Shown here one piece after another: positions 28,660 to 38,300 of a DNA stretch of 40,508 nucleotides. Under the pieces are notes generated by a model, which ran no database searches, was not told where the DNA came from, and saw only the letters and a list, made by a program, of their open reading frames with translations. Source of the stretch: an uncultured Haliea sp. GTDB lineage: Bacteria; Pseudomonadota; Gammaproteobacteria; Pseudomonadales; Halieaceae. Made by a program: the position numbers and the translations under genes. How positions within the stretch are numbered: the first letter of the stretch is position 1; every line of letters starts with the position of its first letter. The DNA lies in the NCBI GenBank assembly GCA_913061145.1, contig CAJXUQ010000027.1, positions 1 through 40,508 of the forward strand, in the 5' to 3' direction.

Positions 28660-30369
28660 GTGGATCTGCGAACGATTCTGGCGATTTCAGCCAACAAAAC
28701 AGACCATCTGATCCTGGCAGACTGCCTGGACCGCGCCGAGCCCCGCCGATTCCGGTTGAGCAGCAGCACCTCCCTTGAGCGCCCGCTGGATACGCTGACA
28801 GACCCTGCGATAGAGGCCGTCATCCTCGCCGCAGGGCCCGAAACCGACTACCTGCTGCGCCTGGCACAGAAACACGTACCGTCCCTGCCCATCATTCTTC
28901 TGCGCGACAGTGTCCCGGACAGCGAGCAGTTACGCCAGCTGCGCGACAGTGGCGCGCAGGACTACCTGGTGCGCGGGCAACTGCAAGATCCCATGCTGCA
29001 CCGGCTGCTCGACTACAGTATCGAGCTGAAACAGGCCCGCACCACCATCAGCGAGCTATCGAACCGCGACGCCCTCACCGGGACGCTCAACCGGGCGGGT
29101 TTTCGCGCTCACCTTGAACGCGCCATGCAGCGCTCGCAGCGCTATCGCTTCAAGACAGCGCTTCTCTACCTCAATGTCGATCAGTTCACCAACATCAATG
29201 ATCACTACGGTGAACAGAATGGCGACGCGGTTATCCAGGCGTTAAGCCAGCGCATGCTGAGCAAGCTGCGCAGCAGTGACAGCATCGCTCGCCTCGGCGG
29301 CGATGAGTTTGCCGTAATACTTGAGGACGTGGGCACACCCGCCGACATGGCCCGCATCGCCGACAAGATGCTGCAGGCCATCGCGGCACCCTACTACCTC
29401 GAGGGCCAGCACGTAGCGATAGACGCAAGCATTGGCGGTGCGCTCTACCCGGACGATGCTTCCAGTATGAGCGAGCTCATGGACCACGCACGCAGTGCCA
29501 TGCTGCAGGCCAAGGCGATCAGCGGCTGCCGTTTCGTGGCCTACAGCGATCACCTGCAATTTGATATGCAGGGCACCAGCACGCTCGCTGCCGAATTGCG
29601 CCTGGCGGCGCGGCACAACCAGTTCGAGCTGCATTATCAGCCGCGCATGAACCTTGAGCGCGGGCAGCTGGCGGGGCTGGAAGCCCTGCTGCGCTGGAAT
29701 CATCCGCAACGCGGCCTGATCTGTCCCGGTGAATTCATCGCCGAATGTGAAGACATGGGCCTGATGAAAACCATCGGTTATCAGGTCATACAGCACGCCT
29801 GCTGCGCCCTCAATTGGCTGGGTGACCAGCAGATGCATGACGTTGTGGTGGCGGTCAATATTTCGTTCTCGCAGATTCAGGACGATCGGTTCATCACTGC
29901 GGTGAAAGACATTCTGCAGCGCACGGGTGCAAATCCCGCTCGCCTGGAATTCGAACTGACAGAAACCACCATCCTGAAAGATCCCTCTGCCATCAAGGCA
30001 CGCATGCACGAACTGATGCAGATGGGCATCCGTTTTTCGCTGGACGACTTCGGCACCGGTTTCTCTCAACTCACCCACCTCACCGAGCTACCCATCTCCG
30101 CCATCAAGGTCGACGCAGCTTTCGTGAGGGACCTGCCTCATAACCCGCAGCAGGCGGCGGTGTGCAGCCTGATCATAGAAATGGCCCGACGCCTGGAAAT
30201 CGAAGTAATCGCAGAGGGCGTTGAGAATCACGAGCAGGTCAGCTTCCTGCGCGGCCAGAATTGCGAGCAGGTTCAGGGCTTCTACTACAGCAAAGCCATT
30301 CCACTGCAGCAGCTGCCGCGCTTCGTACAGGAGCAGCGCTTCAAGCAGCGGGAGCGCATATCATCCTGA
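28660..30369 (+). CDS. GGDEF-EAL cyclic di-GMP protein with receiver-like N-terminus
   Basis: A 569-residue cytoplasmic protein that should make and/or break cyclic di-GMP. Residues 1-115 look like a receiver fold (LPIILLRDSVPDSEQL, GAQDYLVRG) but the phosphoacceptor Asp position is not evident (AVILAAGPETDY), so it is probably a pseudo-receiver. GGDEF domain about 135-300 with intact G213-G-D-E-F217, although the usual D-x-D-x-F block reads LNVDQFTNIND. EAL domain about 315-560 with E341-A-L, NISFSQ, ELTET, DDFGTGF, IKVD and QGFYYS, all needed residues present. GTG start with GGGGAG just upstream. The 250-base upstream gap is AT-rich. Confidence 0.92.
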   Translation: MDLRTILAISANKTDHLILADCLDRAEPRRFRLSSSTSLERPLDTLTDPAIEAVILAAGPETDYLLRLAQKHVPSLPIILLRDSVPDSEQLRQLRDSGAQDYLVRGQLQDPMLHRLLDYSIELKQARTTISELSNRDALTGTLNRAGFRAHLERAMQRSQRYRFKTALLYLNVDQFTNINDHYGEQNGDAVIQALSQRMLSKLRSSDSIARLGGDEFAVILEDVGTPADMARIADKMLQAIAAPYYLEGQHVAIDASIGGALYPDDASSMSELMDHARSAMLQAKAISGCRFVAYSDHLQFDMQGTSTLAAELRLAARHNQFELHYQPRMNLERGQLAGLEALLRWNHPQRGLICPGEFIAECEDMGLMKTIGYQVIQHACCALNWLGDQQMHDVVVAVNISFSQIQDDRFITAVKDILQRTGANPARLEFELTETTILKDPSAIKARMHELMQMGIRFSLDDFGTGFSQLTHLTELPISAIKVDAAFVRDLPHNPQQAAVCSLIIEMARRLEIEVIAEGVENHEQVSFLRGQNCEQVQGFYYSKAIPLQQLPRFVQEQRFKQRERISS

Positions 30370-30447
30370 CATTTTGTAACAGGGCCCGCGATACGCAGCC
30401 TTGCATCGGCGCCTTGGACAAAGAAGCCTATGCGGTAGCGACACGGA

Positions 30448-32298
30448 GTGGTAGCCTTGACCGATCTTCAGGTTGCCGCGCATAACGTACTGATGCCACA
30501 GTCCAGTTCACACCCGCTACGCGCAAAAATCCTGGTCTGTGATGATGACCAGATTGTGCGTTTATTGACACGGCAGTGCCTGGAAGCCGAGGACATGATT
30601 GTCATCGAGGCCAGCAGTGGCCCAGAGGCGCTGGAGCTGTTTTCGTCTGAACGGCCAGACTTGGTATTCCTGGATGTCGAAATGCCGGGCATGTCGGGGC
30701 TTGAAGTCTGCAAGCTTATTCGCGAGATGCCCCAGGGGGAGTCCATCCCCATCATGATCGTCACGGGCTCCGACGATCGGGACTCCATCGACCTGGGCTT
30801 TGACGCCGGCGCCACCCAGTACAAAACCAAGCCGGTAAACTGGTCCCTGCTGGGCAGGGATGTACAGTACATGCTGCGTGCCAGCCAGGCCTTCAACGCC
30901 CTGCGTCGCCAGGAAGACCGGTTGCGTTATCTGGCCTACTACGACCCGCTGACGAACCTGCCAAACCGCCGCAATTTCAATGAACAGCTGGTGCGCATTC
31001 TGAAGCGCAGCCAACGTCGCAAGTCCTACGCTGCACTGCTCTTTATCGACCTGGACAACTTCAAACGGATCAACGACTCCATCGGCCACGGCCGGGGTGA
31101 CAGGCTGCTGGTAGAGATCGCCAAGCGCCTTACACTGGAGCTACGACAGGATGACGCCATCAACTTCTTCAGTGATGACGATGAAGACGACGATGCGAGC
31201 GGCGATGGCAGCGCGGAAATCGCCAGATTGGGGGGTGACGAGTTCACCGTCGTACTCTCCGACGTACCCGATACCCAGCATGTGGAGAGCATTGCGCGGC
31301 GCATTCTCGAAAGCCTGTCGCAGCCCATCGCACTGCAATCGCACAACCCGGTTGTTACGCCCAGTATCGGCATCGCCATTTACCCGACTGATGGGGAGGA
31401 CCCCGACAGCCTGATCCGCAATGCCGATACCGCCATGTACGTGGCGAAGGCCGAGGGACGAGCCTGCTTCCGCTTCTACAACGAAGAGATGAACGCCAAG
31501 GCCGTAGAGCAGCTCAAGATGGAAGAAGAGCTGCGTCACGGGATGCAGGCGGGTGAACTCGAGCTGCGCTACCAGCCCCAGGTCGAAGTCGCCACGGGCA
31601 ACGTCGTCAGCCTCGAGGCGCTGGTGCGCTGGAAGCACCCATTGCGCGGCATGGTATCGCCAGCGGAGTTCATCCCTGTTGCGGAGCGCACAGGGCAGAT
31701 CATAGAGCTGGGGGAATGGGTCATGACCCAGGTCGCAAAAGACTGCCAGTACTGGGATAGCCTGGGACTGCCGGCCTTCCGCGTGAGCGTCAATATTTCC
31801 CCCCTGCAGTTTAACCAGAGCGGCCTGTCCCGGTTTGTACGCGGCTTTCTGGAGAAGTCGAAGATGCTGCCGCACAGGCTGGAGCTGGAGCTCACCGAAG
31901 GCGCCATCATGACAGATGCGGAGGCCAACATTGTCAAACTCAAGGAGTTGAAGGCCATTGGTCTGGACCTCGCGGTCGACGACTTTGGCACTGGCTACTC
32001 CTCGCTGAGCTACCTCAAGCGCTTTCCGATCGACACGCTGAAGATCGACCAGAGCTTTATCGCAGACCTCGGCAGCCCCGATGGCGCCGCCATCATTGAT
32101 GCCATCCTGGCCTTGTCGCGCACCCTCAACCTGCGTGTGATCGCCGAGGGCATAGAAACGGCAGAACAGATGCGTTATCTCGTCGACAAGAAGTGCGACC
32201 TGCTGCAGGGCTACTATTTCTCCGTGCCGGTTTATCCGGAGGAAGTGCCCAACCTGCTGCGCCACAATTTTTCCGAGCAACTCGCCTCGGGACAGTAG
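30448..32298 (+). CDS. Response regulator REC-GGDEF-EAL
   Basis: A 616-residue two-component output protein for cyclic di-GMP. REC domain about 26-145 with the acidic pair CDDD, phosphoacceptor D76 (VFLDVEMPG), T (IVTGS) and K (YKTKPVNW). GGDEF about 160-335 with G262-G-D-E-F266; the EAL domain has E390-A-L, NISPLQF, ELTEG, DDFGTGY, LKIDQSFI and QGYYFS, so both catalytic sites look complete. Odd: an acidic insertion (about 242-254, DDDEDDDASGDG) just before the GGDEF loop. Start uncertain: GTG 30448, TTG 30457 with GGAG at eight bases, or ATG 30493. It follows the first GGDEF-EAL gene by 78 bases and precedes the subtilisin by 13. Confidence 0.93.
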   Translation: MVALTDLQVAAHNVLMPQSSSHPLRAKILVCDDDQIVRLLTRQCLEAEDMIVIEASSGPEALELFSSERPDLVFLDVEMPGMSGLEVCKLIREMPQGESIPIMIVTGSDDRDSIDLGFDAGATQYKTKPVNWSLLGRDVQYMLRASQAFNALRRQEDRLRYLAYYDPLTNLPNRRNFNEQLVRILKRSQRRKSYAALLFIDLDNFKRINDSIGHGRGDRLLVEIAKRLTLELRQDDAINFFSDDDEDDDASGDGSAEIARLGGDEFTVVLSDVPDTQHVESIARRILESLSQPIALQSHNPVVTPSIGIAIYPTDGEDPDSLIRNADTAMYVAKAEGRACFRFYNEEMNAKAVEQLKMEEELRHGMQAGELELRYQPQVEVATGNVVSLEALVRWKHPLRGMVSPAEFIPVAERTGQIIELGEWVMTQVAKDCQYWDSLGLPAFRVSVNISPLQFNQSGLSRFVRGFLEKSKMLPHRLELELTEGAIMTDAEANIVKLKELKAIGLDLAVDDFGTGYSSLSYLKRFPIDTLKIDQSFIADLGSPDGAAIIDAILALSRTLNLRVIAEGIETAEQMRYLVDKKCDLLQGYYFSVPVYPEEVPNLLRHNFSEQLASGQ

Positions 32299-32311
32299 AT
32301 TGACAGCACAG

Positions 32312-34324
32312 ATGCGCGTGTGCCTGAGGAAACTGCCACTGAGCCTGGCCGCGTTGCTGTGGCTCGCACTACCGGCCCACGCCGAAAACCCTGACGATGC
32401 GTCCCTGATGATTATGCTGCAGGGCGCTGACGTGACGGAACTGCGGCAATTGGTGGAAGGCGTCGGCGGCACGATAACCCACGACCTCCCCATCATCCAG
32501 GCGCTGGGAGCCGCAGTGACCACTGCCCAGCTGGAACAGATTCGCAACTCACCGCTGATTCTGCGACTGATTGACGACCTGTCGATGGACATGTCCGAGC
32601 CGCTTCCTCCACCAGACACAGGCCAGTGCAATCTGGGTGGCGCACTCGAGGCGCGCATCAGCGACAGCAGGCTGGAATGGGACATACATAACCTCGGCGG
32701 GGTGGCAGAGCGACTCACGCACGTGGAACTCTCCTGGCCCGAAACGCTCGGCCCGGAAGTGCAGATACTGTTGGGAGCGACGTCGCTCAAACTCCCGCCA
32801 CCGGCTCAGGAGAGCGACGGCGCCTGGTACACGCGCGACGAGATTGCAGGGGGTGTTCCGGCACCCCTGCCAGGTGACATCGCAACATTTGCCATTGCAT
32901 TCCCGCAGCAAGCCGACTCAGGGTCTGCAGGCTGGCAACAACACCATTTCAGTGTGGCACTGCAGTTCGGTGGGGCGTGCAAGCTCAAAATGATCCCGGG
33001 GTACACCGATTACTTTTCGGACACGTATTTCCCGAGCGTCTCAGGCGCAGCCGAACTACACCGCCACGGCATCACCGGCCGCGGCGTTACCGTTGCCGTA
33101 CTCGACTCGGGACTCTGGGAGCACCCGGCACTGGCCAAAGATACCCGCGGCGAGAACCGCATTGCAGGCCGCTACGACGCAATCCGTGATGTCGCCGACC
33201 ACCCCGTGCCTGATGCCAGCGGGCACGGCACACACATGAGCAGCGTTATCGCTCACAGTGAGCGAGTGCTCACAAATGGTCAACCCGACGGCAGCTATAA
33301 AGGTATTGCTCCGGATGCTCGGCTGGTCGCCATCAAAGCCTTCGATGAAGAAGGGCAAGGCGATTTTCTGGACATCGTCCGCGGCATTCAGTGGGCTGTC
33401 GACAATCGGGGGCGCCTTGATATCAAGGTGCTCAATCTTTCGTTCGCTGCCCGACCCCGCTGGCCTTATTTCCTCGACCCCATCAACCAGGCGCTGATGC
33501 GCGCCTGGGCCGCAGGGATCACCATTGTCGCGGCGGCCGGGAACGAAGGTCCCGCACCCATGACCATCGGCTCCCCCGGTAATCTCCCCTACATCATCAC
33601 CGTTGGCGCCTACACAGACTCCTGGACGGTTGACGACCGTAATGACGATTACATCCCTGGATTCTCGTCGCGAGGCCCCACGCCCAGCGGCCATATCAAA
33701 CCGGATATCGTCGCGCCGGGAGGCCATATAGCAGGCCTGGCAGAGCCGGGCAGCGCGCTGACACGGAAACACCCGAACTACATGATCAGCACCGGTGAGT
33801 TGGTCATGACCGGCACATCACAGGCCAGCGCACTGGTTTCCGGTATTGCCGCGTTATTGCTGCAACTGGAGCCTGGCCTGAGCCCTGATGACATCAAATG
33901 CAAACTGATGAGCAGCGCCGAACCTGCCATACACAAAAACGGCCGCCTCTATTACAGCCCTTTCCAGCAAGGCAGCGGCGCTGTCAGCGCAACTCGCGCC
34001 GTGACTCTGGGGATTTCAGGTTGCGGAAACGCAGGGCTGGATCTAGCCCGCGACATCAATGGAGAAATGCACTTTGAGGGGCCCGCTGTGGTTGACGATG
34101 CCGGGCAACCTACGCTGCCCGGCATCGAACGCATGCTGGCCCCCGATGCCACTGAGGATTCCCCATCCAGCGCTTTGCGATGGGGCGTGAAAGCACACAT
34201 CGAACGAGAAGACGCTGTCCCACCAGAGGAAAACTTGCCGATAAACTGGCTGGAAATCTACTTTTCCGAGAAAGCCAAGATCGAGGAACTCTCGCGCAAC
34301 GCGGACCTTGACACCGGTCACTAA
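32312..34324 (+). CDS. Secreted subtilisin-like serine protease (S8)
   Basis: A 670-residue exported S8 peptidase. Signal peptide MRVCLRK + LPLSLAALLWLALPAHA; then an I9-like propeptide (about 28-95, LMIMLQGADVTELRQLV, LGAAVTTAQLEQI); then a beta-rich domain (about 100-230) with two cysteines (GQCNLGG, GGACKLK) likely disulfide-bonded; then the catalytic domain with D265 (AVLDSGLW), H305 (SGHGTHM), oxyanion-region N in AAAGNEG and S503 (TGTSQAS, usually GTSMA). No C-terminal sorting domain is seen. The ATG is chosen over TTG 32300 in the same frame; both keep the signal peptide. It probably shares the transcript of the REC-GGDEF-EAL gene. It could process neighbouring exported proteins; that is inference. 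Confidence 0.92.
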   Translation: MRVCLRKLPLSLAALLWLALPAHAENPDDASLMIMLQGADVTELRQLVEGVGGTITHDLPIIQALGAAVTTAQLEQIRNSPLILRLIDDLSMDMSEPLPPPDTGQCNLGGALEARISDSRLEWDIHNLGGVAERLTHVELSWPETLGPEVQILLGATSLKLPPPAQESDGAWYTRDEIAGGVPAPLPGDIATFAIAFPQQADSGSAGWQQHHFSVALQFGGACKLKMIPGYTDYFSDTYFPSVSGAAELHRHGITGRGVTVAVLDSGLWEHPALAKDTRGENRIAGRYDAIRDVADHPVPDASGHGTHMSSVIAHSERVLTNGQPDGSYKGIAPDARLVAIKAFDEEGQGDFLDIVRGIQWAVDNRGRLDIKVLNLSFAARPRWPYFLDPINQALMRAWAAGITIVAAAGNEGPAPMTIGSPGNLPYIITVGAYTDSWTVDDRNDDYIPGFSSRGPTPSGHIKPDIVAPGGHIAGLAEPGSALTRKHPNYMISTGELVMTGTSQASALVSGIAALLLQLEPGLSPDDIKCKLMSSAEPAIHKNGRLYYSPFQQGSGAVSATRAVTLGISGCGNAGLDLARDINGEMHFEGPAVVDDAGQPTLPGIERMLAPDATEDSPSSALRWGVKAHIEREDAVPPEENLPINWLEIYFSEKAKIEELSRNADLDTGH

Positions 34325-34382
34325 CCCTCGACATCGACCAACTACCCCATATGGGGCAAACCCGGAACAGCACCTTGCCGTA

Positions 34383-34406
34383 ATTATTTTTCTGATTATT
34401 TTTCAA
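34383..34406. repeat. 12-base tandem direct repeat, AT-rich
   Basis: ATTATTTTTCTG is followed directly by ATTATTTTTCAA: ten identical bases repeated at exact 12-base spacing. It lies about 235 bases before the repeat-protein start and may be a curved or nucleoid-protein-binding element, or a regulator half-site pair. Confidence 0.5.
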
Positions 34407-34503
34407 CAATTTAGAGCCAATTACCTCAAGCCAACTATGAAACAGCGGACGTCTTCCGCCCTCCTTTAAGAAAACGCTGCCCCAAACAGGGTATGGAAAC
34501 GTC

Positions 34504-34532
34504 TTCAACCCCCTCTGCCCCAACTCTATAAC
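34504..34532 (+). promoter_or_regulatory. Weak promoter candidate of the repeat-protein gene
   Basis: TTCAAC (34504-34509), 17 bases, TATAAC (34527-34532). The -10 is good and the -35 poor. It overlaps the second ACGTCTTC/CTGCCCCAA element, which would suit a regulated promoter. Confidence 0.3.
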
Positions 34533-34642
34533 GTTCACAAGCATTACAAACCCGTGATGCAAAGTGCCTCTCAAGGATGAGATCAGGTTAAAGAAATTGG
34601 GTCACAAATGTGGCCGTATCACGCGATGAGGCAGAGGATTTT

Positions 34643-35182
34643 ATGAGAAACCTACCAAGCATGCTGAAGAGAACCGCAGTAGCGACACTGCTCGTTGCGG
34701 CGACGCCCGTGCTGGCAGAGTCTGCACCTGAGAACCTTATGACCAGTTACTCTTCCGTACACAAAGTTTCACACGGGATTGCGAGCAACGTAAATTACGC
34801 ATCGACGAGTGGGTACAAGTGGGCTCAACGATCAGACTCCCAACAGCCAACTTCAGAATCTTGGGCAGAAACGAGCGGCCACAACGCAAATTACAAGTGG
34901 GCCTCCAGTAATTCTCACGTACAGCCCTCGTCAGCTACCGAGCGAACCGCTTCGTCAGGCTTGGATTTTAAGTGGGGGGAATCGAGCGTCGCCAGTGAAA
35001 CGGGCTATAAGTGGGGCTTCCGCAGCTACGCTGACCAAGCCGGCTACAAGTGGGGTTTCCGCAGCTACGCTGACCAGGCCGGCTACAAGTGGGGTTTCCG
35101 CAGCTACGCCGACCAAACCGGTTACAAGTGGGGTTTCCGCAGCCATGCTGAGCAAGCTGGTTACAAGTGGGGTTTCCGATAG
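34643..35182 (+). CDS. Secreted repeat protein with C-terminal GYKWGFR 13-mers
   Basis: A 179-residue exported protein of no family I recognise. Seen: signal peptide (MRNLPSMLKR, then TAVATLLVAATPVLA, cleavage likely after A25), a Ser/Thr/Asn/Gln-rich middle, and four full 13-residue repeats plus a final seven-residue core ending exactly at the stop. Aromatic [YF]KW motifs begin at residues 58, 84, 109, 122, 135, 148, 161 and 174, so the last six are spaced 13 and the first two about 26, implying decayed older units. No cysteine. ATG 34643 is chosen over GTG 34610 because GAGG lies five bases before it and the signal peptide starts there. It is followed by a strong terminator and appears monocistronic. 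It could be a peptide precursor, an amyloid/matrix protein or a surface-binding protein; sequence does not decide. Confidence 0.85.
   Translation: MRNLPSMLKRTAVATLLVAATPVLAESAPENLMTSYSSVHKVSHGIASNVNYASTSGYKWAQRSDSQQPTSESWAETSGHNANYKWASSNSHVQPSSATERTASSGLDFKWGESSVASETGYKWGFRSYADQAGYKWGFRSYADQAGYKWGFRSYADQTGYKWGFRSHAEQAGYKWGFR
35003..35179 (+). repeat. 39-base in-frame tandem repeats (4.5 copies)
   Basis: Units at 35003, 35042, 35081 and 35120, with a partial fifth at 35159-35179. Each encodes GYKWGFR plus a six-residue spacer. Within the core all base differences are synonymous (GGC/GGT, TAT/TAC, CGC/CGA); all three amino acid changes (A to T, Y to H, D to E) fall in the spacer SYADQA. Confidence 0.95.
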
Positions 35183-35204
35183 CCTCAGAGCGCGTTAACA
35201 TCAG

Positions 35205-35229
35205 AGGGAGGCTAAGCCTCCCTTTTTTT
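35205..35229 (+). terminator. Intrinsic terminator after the repeat protein
   Basis: A-GGGAGGC (35205-35212), loop TAA, GCCTCCC-T (35216-35223), with seven T from 35223. An eight-pair, GC-rich stem 22 bases after the stop codon; it isolates the repeat-protein transcript from the kinase gene. Confidence 0.9.
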
Positions 35230-35316
35230 GCCTCTAAAATTCATTGCGCGACGTTCGGACATAAGCGAGTAGATTGATTACACTGGAGCCTTTGACAGAC
35301 ATCTGCACGCCTCAAT

Positions 35317-38300
35317 ATGATCCGCTGGCCACAACTACTTGTCGGACTTCTATCACTCGCCTTCACCGCCAAATCATTGGGGGTAAGCCCTGCATCCACC
35401 CCCAACATAGATTTTCAGCCATCAATTATCTCTTCATTGCTTACTCAGCAGATCGTTACTCAGTCGTTTCAGGATACGAGTGGCAACATGTGGTTTCTTA
35501 CTCAGGAGGGGCTAAATCGTTATAACGGCCACGAAGTAGAAAACTACCGATATTCACTTACAAACCCGAATTCTATTTCCCATGACGCTGTAACAAATAT
35601 CGTAGAGGACGAAGACGGTACAATTTGGGTCTCCACCCGTGGTGGAGGACTCAACCGATATAGCCAAATTGATAATGGGTTTGATCACTTTACCGCTGAC
35701 GGCTTAGAAGAAAGCTCTCCTTTATCAAATGACATACTTACACTCTACATCGACAAAGCCGGCCGTATCTGGGTCGGCTACGACAACGGATTCAGCATCT
35801 TCACCCCCTCTGAGGAGACGTTCGCTCATTACACACACAGTATGATTGGCCTACCTTACCTTGGCGAGGTGAACAGCTTTACTCAAACATCAGACGGTAC
35901 TGTATGGGCTGCATCTACATCTGCTGGGCTAATCAAAATTACAACGGACGGCGAACTTAAAGCCCAAGGTATTGTACCGAAAGAAAAAGGGGTAAACACT
36001 TCCACCGGCCGCGAACCGATCTACAAGGTATTCGCCGACACAGCCGGACAAATCTGGTCACTTACCCCATCCTCAGGCGTAATAAAGTATAACCCTATAG
36101 ATAACACAGCGGAGCGATTCACCCACTCTAGCGAAGACCAGCGTTCAATCCTGTCTAATACGGCCGTTAGTGTGTATGAAGACCGATCAGGGAAAATTTG
36201 GATATGCACACTTGATGGTTTGAACCTGTACTCACCAGCAGAGAACGAATTTTATCGATTCAACACAAGCAATACAAACCTACCATCGGATCGAGTCACA
36301 AGCATTTTCCAGTCACAAGAGGGCCTGTATTGGGTCGGAACAATCTTTGGCTTAGCCACAGGATCGCAAAATCTTTTTTCCAAGTTCAATGCTGAAACAT
36401 CGGGTTTGCCCAACGAATCAATCAACGCATTCGGGCAAACACAGGATGGCACCATCTGGATTGGAACTGATGATGGACTGATCCGGCTAGACGATAAACA
36501 CTCCTCAACAAGAACTATCAATGAGCATACGATACCTGCAATCTCCAACTCTACCGTAATGAGCCTCCTGGGAGAGGGAGATACACTCTGGGTGGGAACA
36601 TTCTCGGGCGGTCTAAATAAGTTTGACACCAAAGAAAATACTGTTAGGACTTTCCAACACTCGCGGCTTGACGACAAAACGATAGGCGCGAATGGGATCA
36701 CTTCAATTATGAGGTCACGCAGCGGAAAACTATATATAGGAACCTACGGGGGTGGACTCAGTATAATGAATTCAGATGAGTCCGGATTCAGGCGGTTTAC
36801 CTATGATCCAACCGACATCAGTAGCCTTAGTAATAATAATGTTCTAGCACTGTTTGAAGACTCACTAGGTTCTGTCTGGGTTGGCACAGAAAATGGCCTA
36901 AACAAAATTAGGTCTTTAGAGGAAGGGAAGTTTGATCGTCACTACACTAAACGCGGGAATACCGATAGCATTTCCAGCGATATGGTGTGGTCGTTCTATG
37001 AAGATGACAAACAAGATCTGTGGCTAGGAACTAAAGGCGGCGGACTCAACAGGTGGGGGAAGACTCCTCGCAGCATCGGCCGTGAGGAATTCGACCACTT
37101 TTCGGAAAATATTGCCTTACCCAGCTCAAATATTTACGGAATTCAAAGCGACTCCCTTGGAAATATTTGGTTGTCACATAACCGCGGGGTAACCAAATTC
37201 TCCCCAGAAAACAAGGAAGTTAGACAATTTGGAGTCAGAGATGGACTTCAAGATACTGAATTCAATATGGGGGCTTCATTTAAGTCTAGCTCGGGAATGA
37301 TATACTTTGGCGGAAACCTCGGTTTCAACGTGATAGACCCGGAGGGGTTTGTTGACCGGGAGTCGCCCCCAAAAGTTAGCATCTCTGAAATCAGAGTGAT
37401 GAATGAGCGCAGGACATTCGACCGGCCCTACAATAGTCTCGACAAGATTGAACTCACTCACAATGATAAAATATTTTCTGTAGAGTTCTTTGCTGCGGAT
37501 TACTCAGACCCTAATTTGGTCCAGTATGCTTACAAACTCGACGGTATAAACGAGAACTGGGTCATCTCCAGTGATGCACGGCAAGCCTCGTTCACTACCC
37601 TGCCCCCCGGGTCCTACAAACTGCACCTTGCCGCAGCGAGCCCAGGCGGCAGTTGGAATTGGGATGGCAAGGCCATAGATGTTAATGTGTCTCCCCCTCC
37701 ATGGCGAAGCGGCGTAGCATATCTGATATATGTGCTGGCTACAGTATCGGTAATCGCGTCCTACTTGATAAAGCAGCGCGAAAAATCCGAAATGGCGATA
37801 GCTAGGCAACGAGAACTGGAGGAGAAGGTCAGGGAACGAACACAAGATCTCCAGGAAGCAACAGTCGCTGCACAGGCCGCGAATAGGGCGAAATCAGAGT
37901 TCCTTGCCACGGTCAGTCATGAGATCAGGACGCCAATGCATGGAATGATCGGCATGACGGAACTACTCCTTCACACTAGACTAGACGAACAACAACGAAG
38001 ATTTGCAACCGCCGCAAACAATAGTGGAGCCGCACTTCTATCATTGATTAACGATATCCTCGATTTTTCAAAGATCGAAGCCAAGAAAATCGAACTAGAG
38101 AACACTCCATTCAACGTCGTCGATCTCGTTGAAGACGTTTGCTACCTTCAAAGCGAACCCGCATCTAGAAAAGGGATTGAACTGGCCCACATAATTGATG
38201 CGGCTATAGACTTCGAAGTAATTGGCGACCCTGGGAAAGTGCGCCAGATCCTTATGAACCTAACCAACAATGCGATTAAGTTCACTGAATCTGGACACAT

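Larger units (their letters stand above)
34325..34642 (+). other. 318-base intergenic region between subtilisin and repeat-protein genes
   Basis: No plausible gene on either strand. Contents by eye: a perfect palindrome CCCCATATGGGG at 34345-34356; an AT-rich tandem pair at 34383-34406; two loose direct repeats in which ACGTCTTC (34449, 34499) is followed by CTGCCCCAA (34477, 34515) with different spacing; and a weak -35/-10 pair at 34504-34532. The leader of the repeat-protein mRNA would be about 100 bases. GC drops visibly here compared with the genes to the left. Confidence 0.6.

Noticed and set aside
34345-34356. The CCCCATATGGGG palindrome as a terminator of the subtilisin transcript.
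   Set aside because: Only four pairs around a four-base loop and no T-run; kept as a possible protein-binding site only.
34110-34574. A 154-codon open frame on the minus strand across the subtilisin end and the intergenic region.
   Set aside because: No recognisable domain, no ribosome site, and it largely mirrors the well-supported protease gene.
35003-35182. Regular 39-base repeats considered as a CRISPR array.
   Set aside because: They are directly tandem without unique spacers and are in frame in an exported protein.
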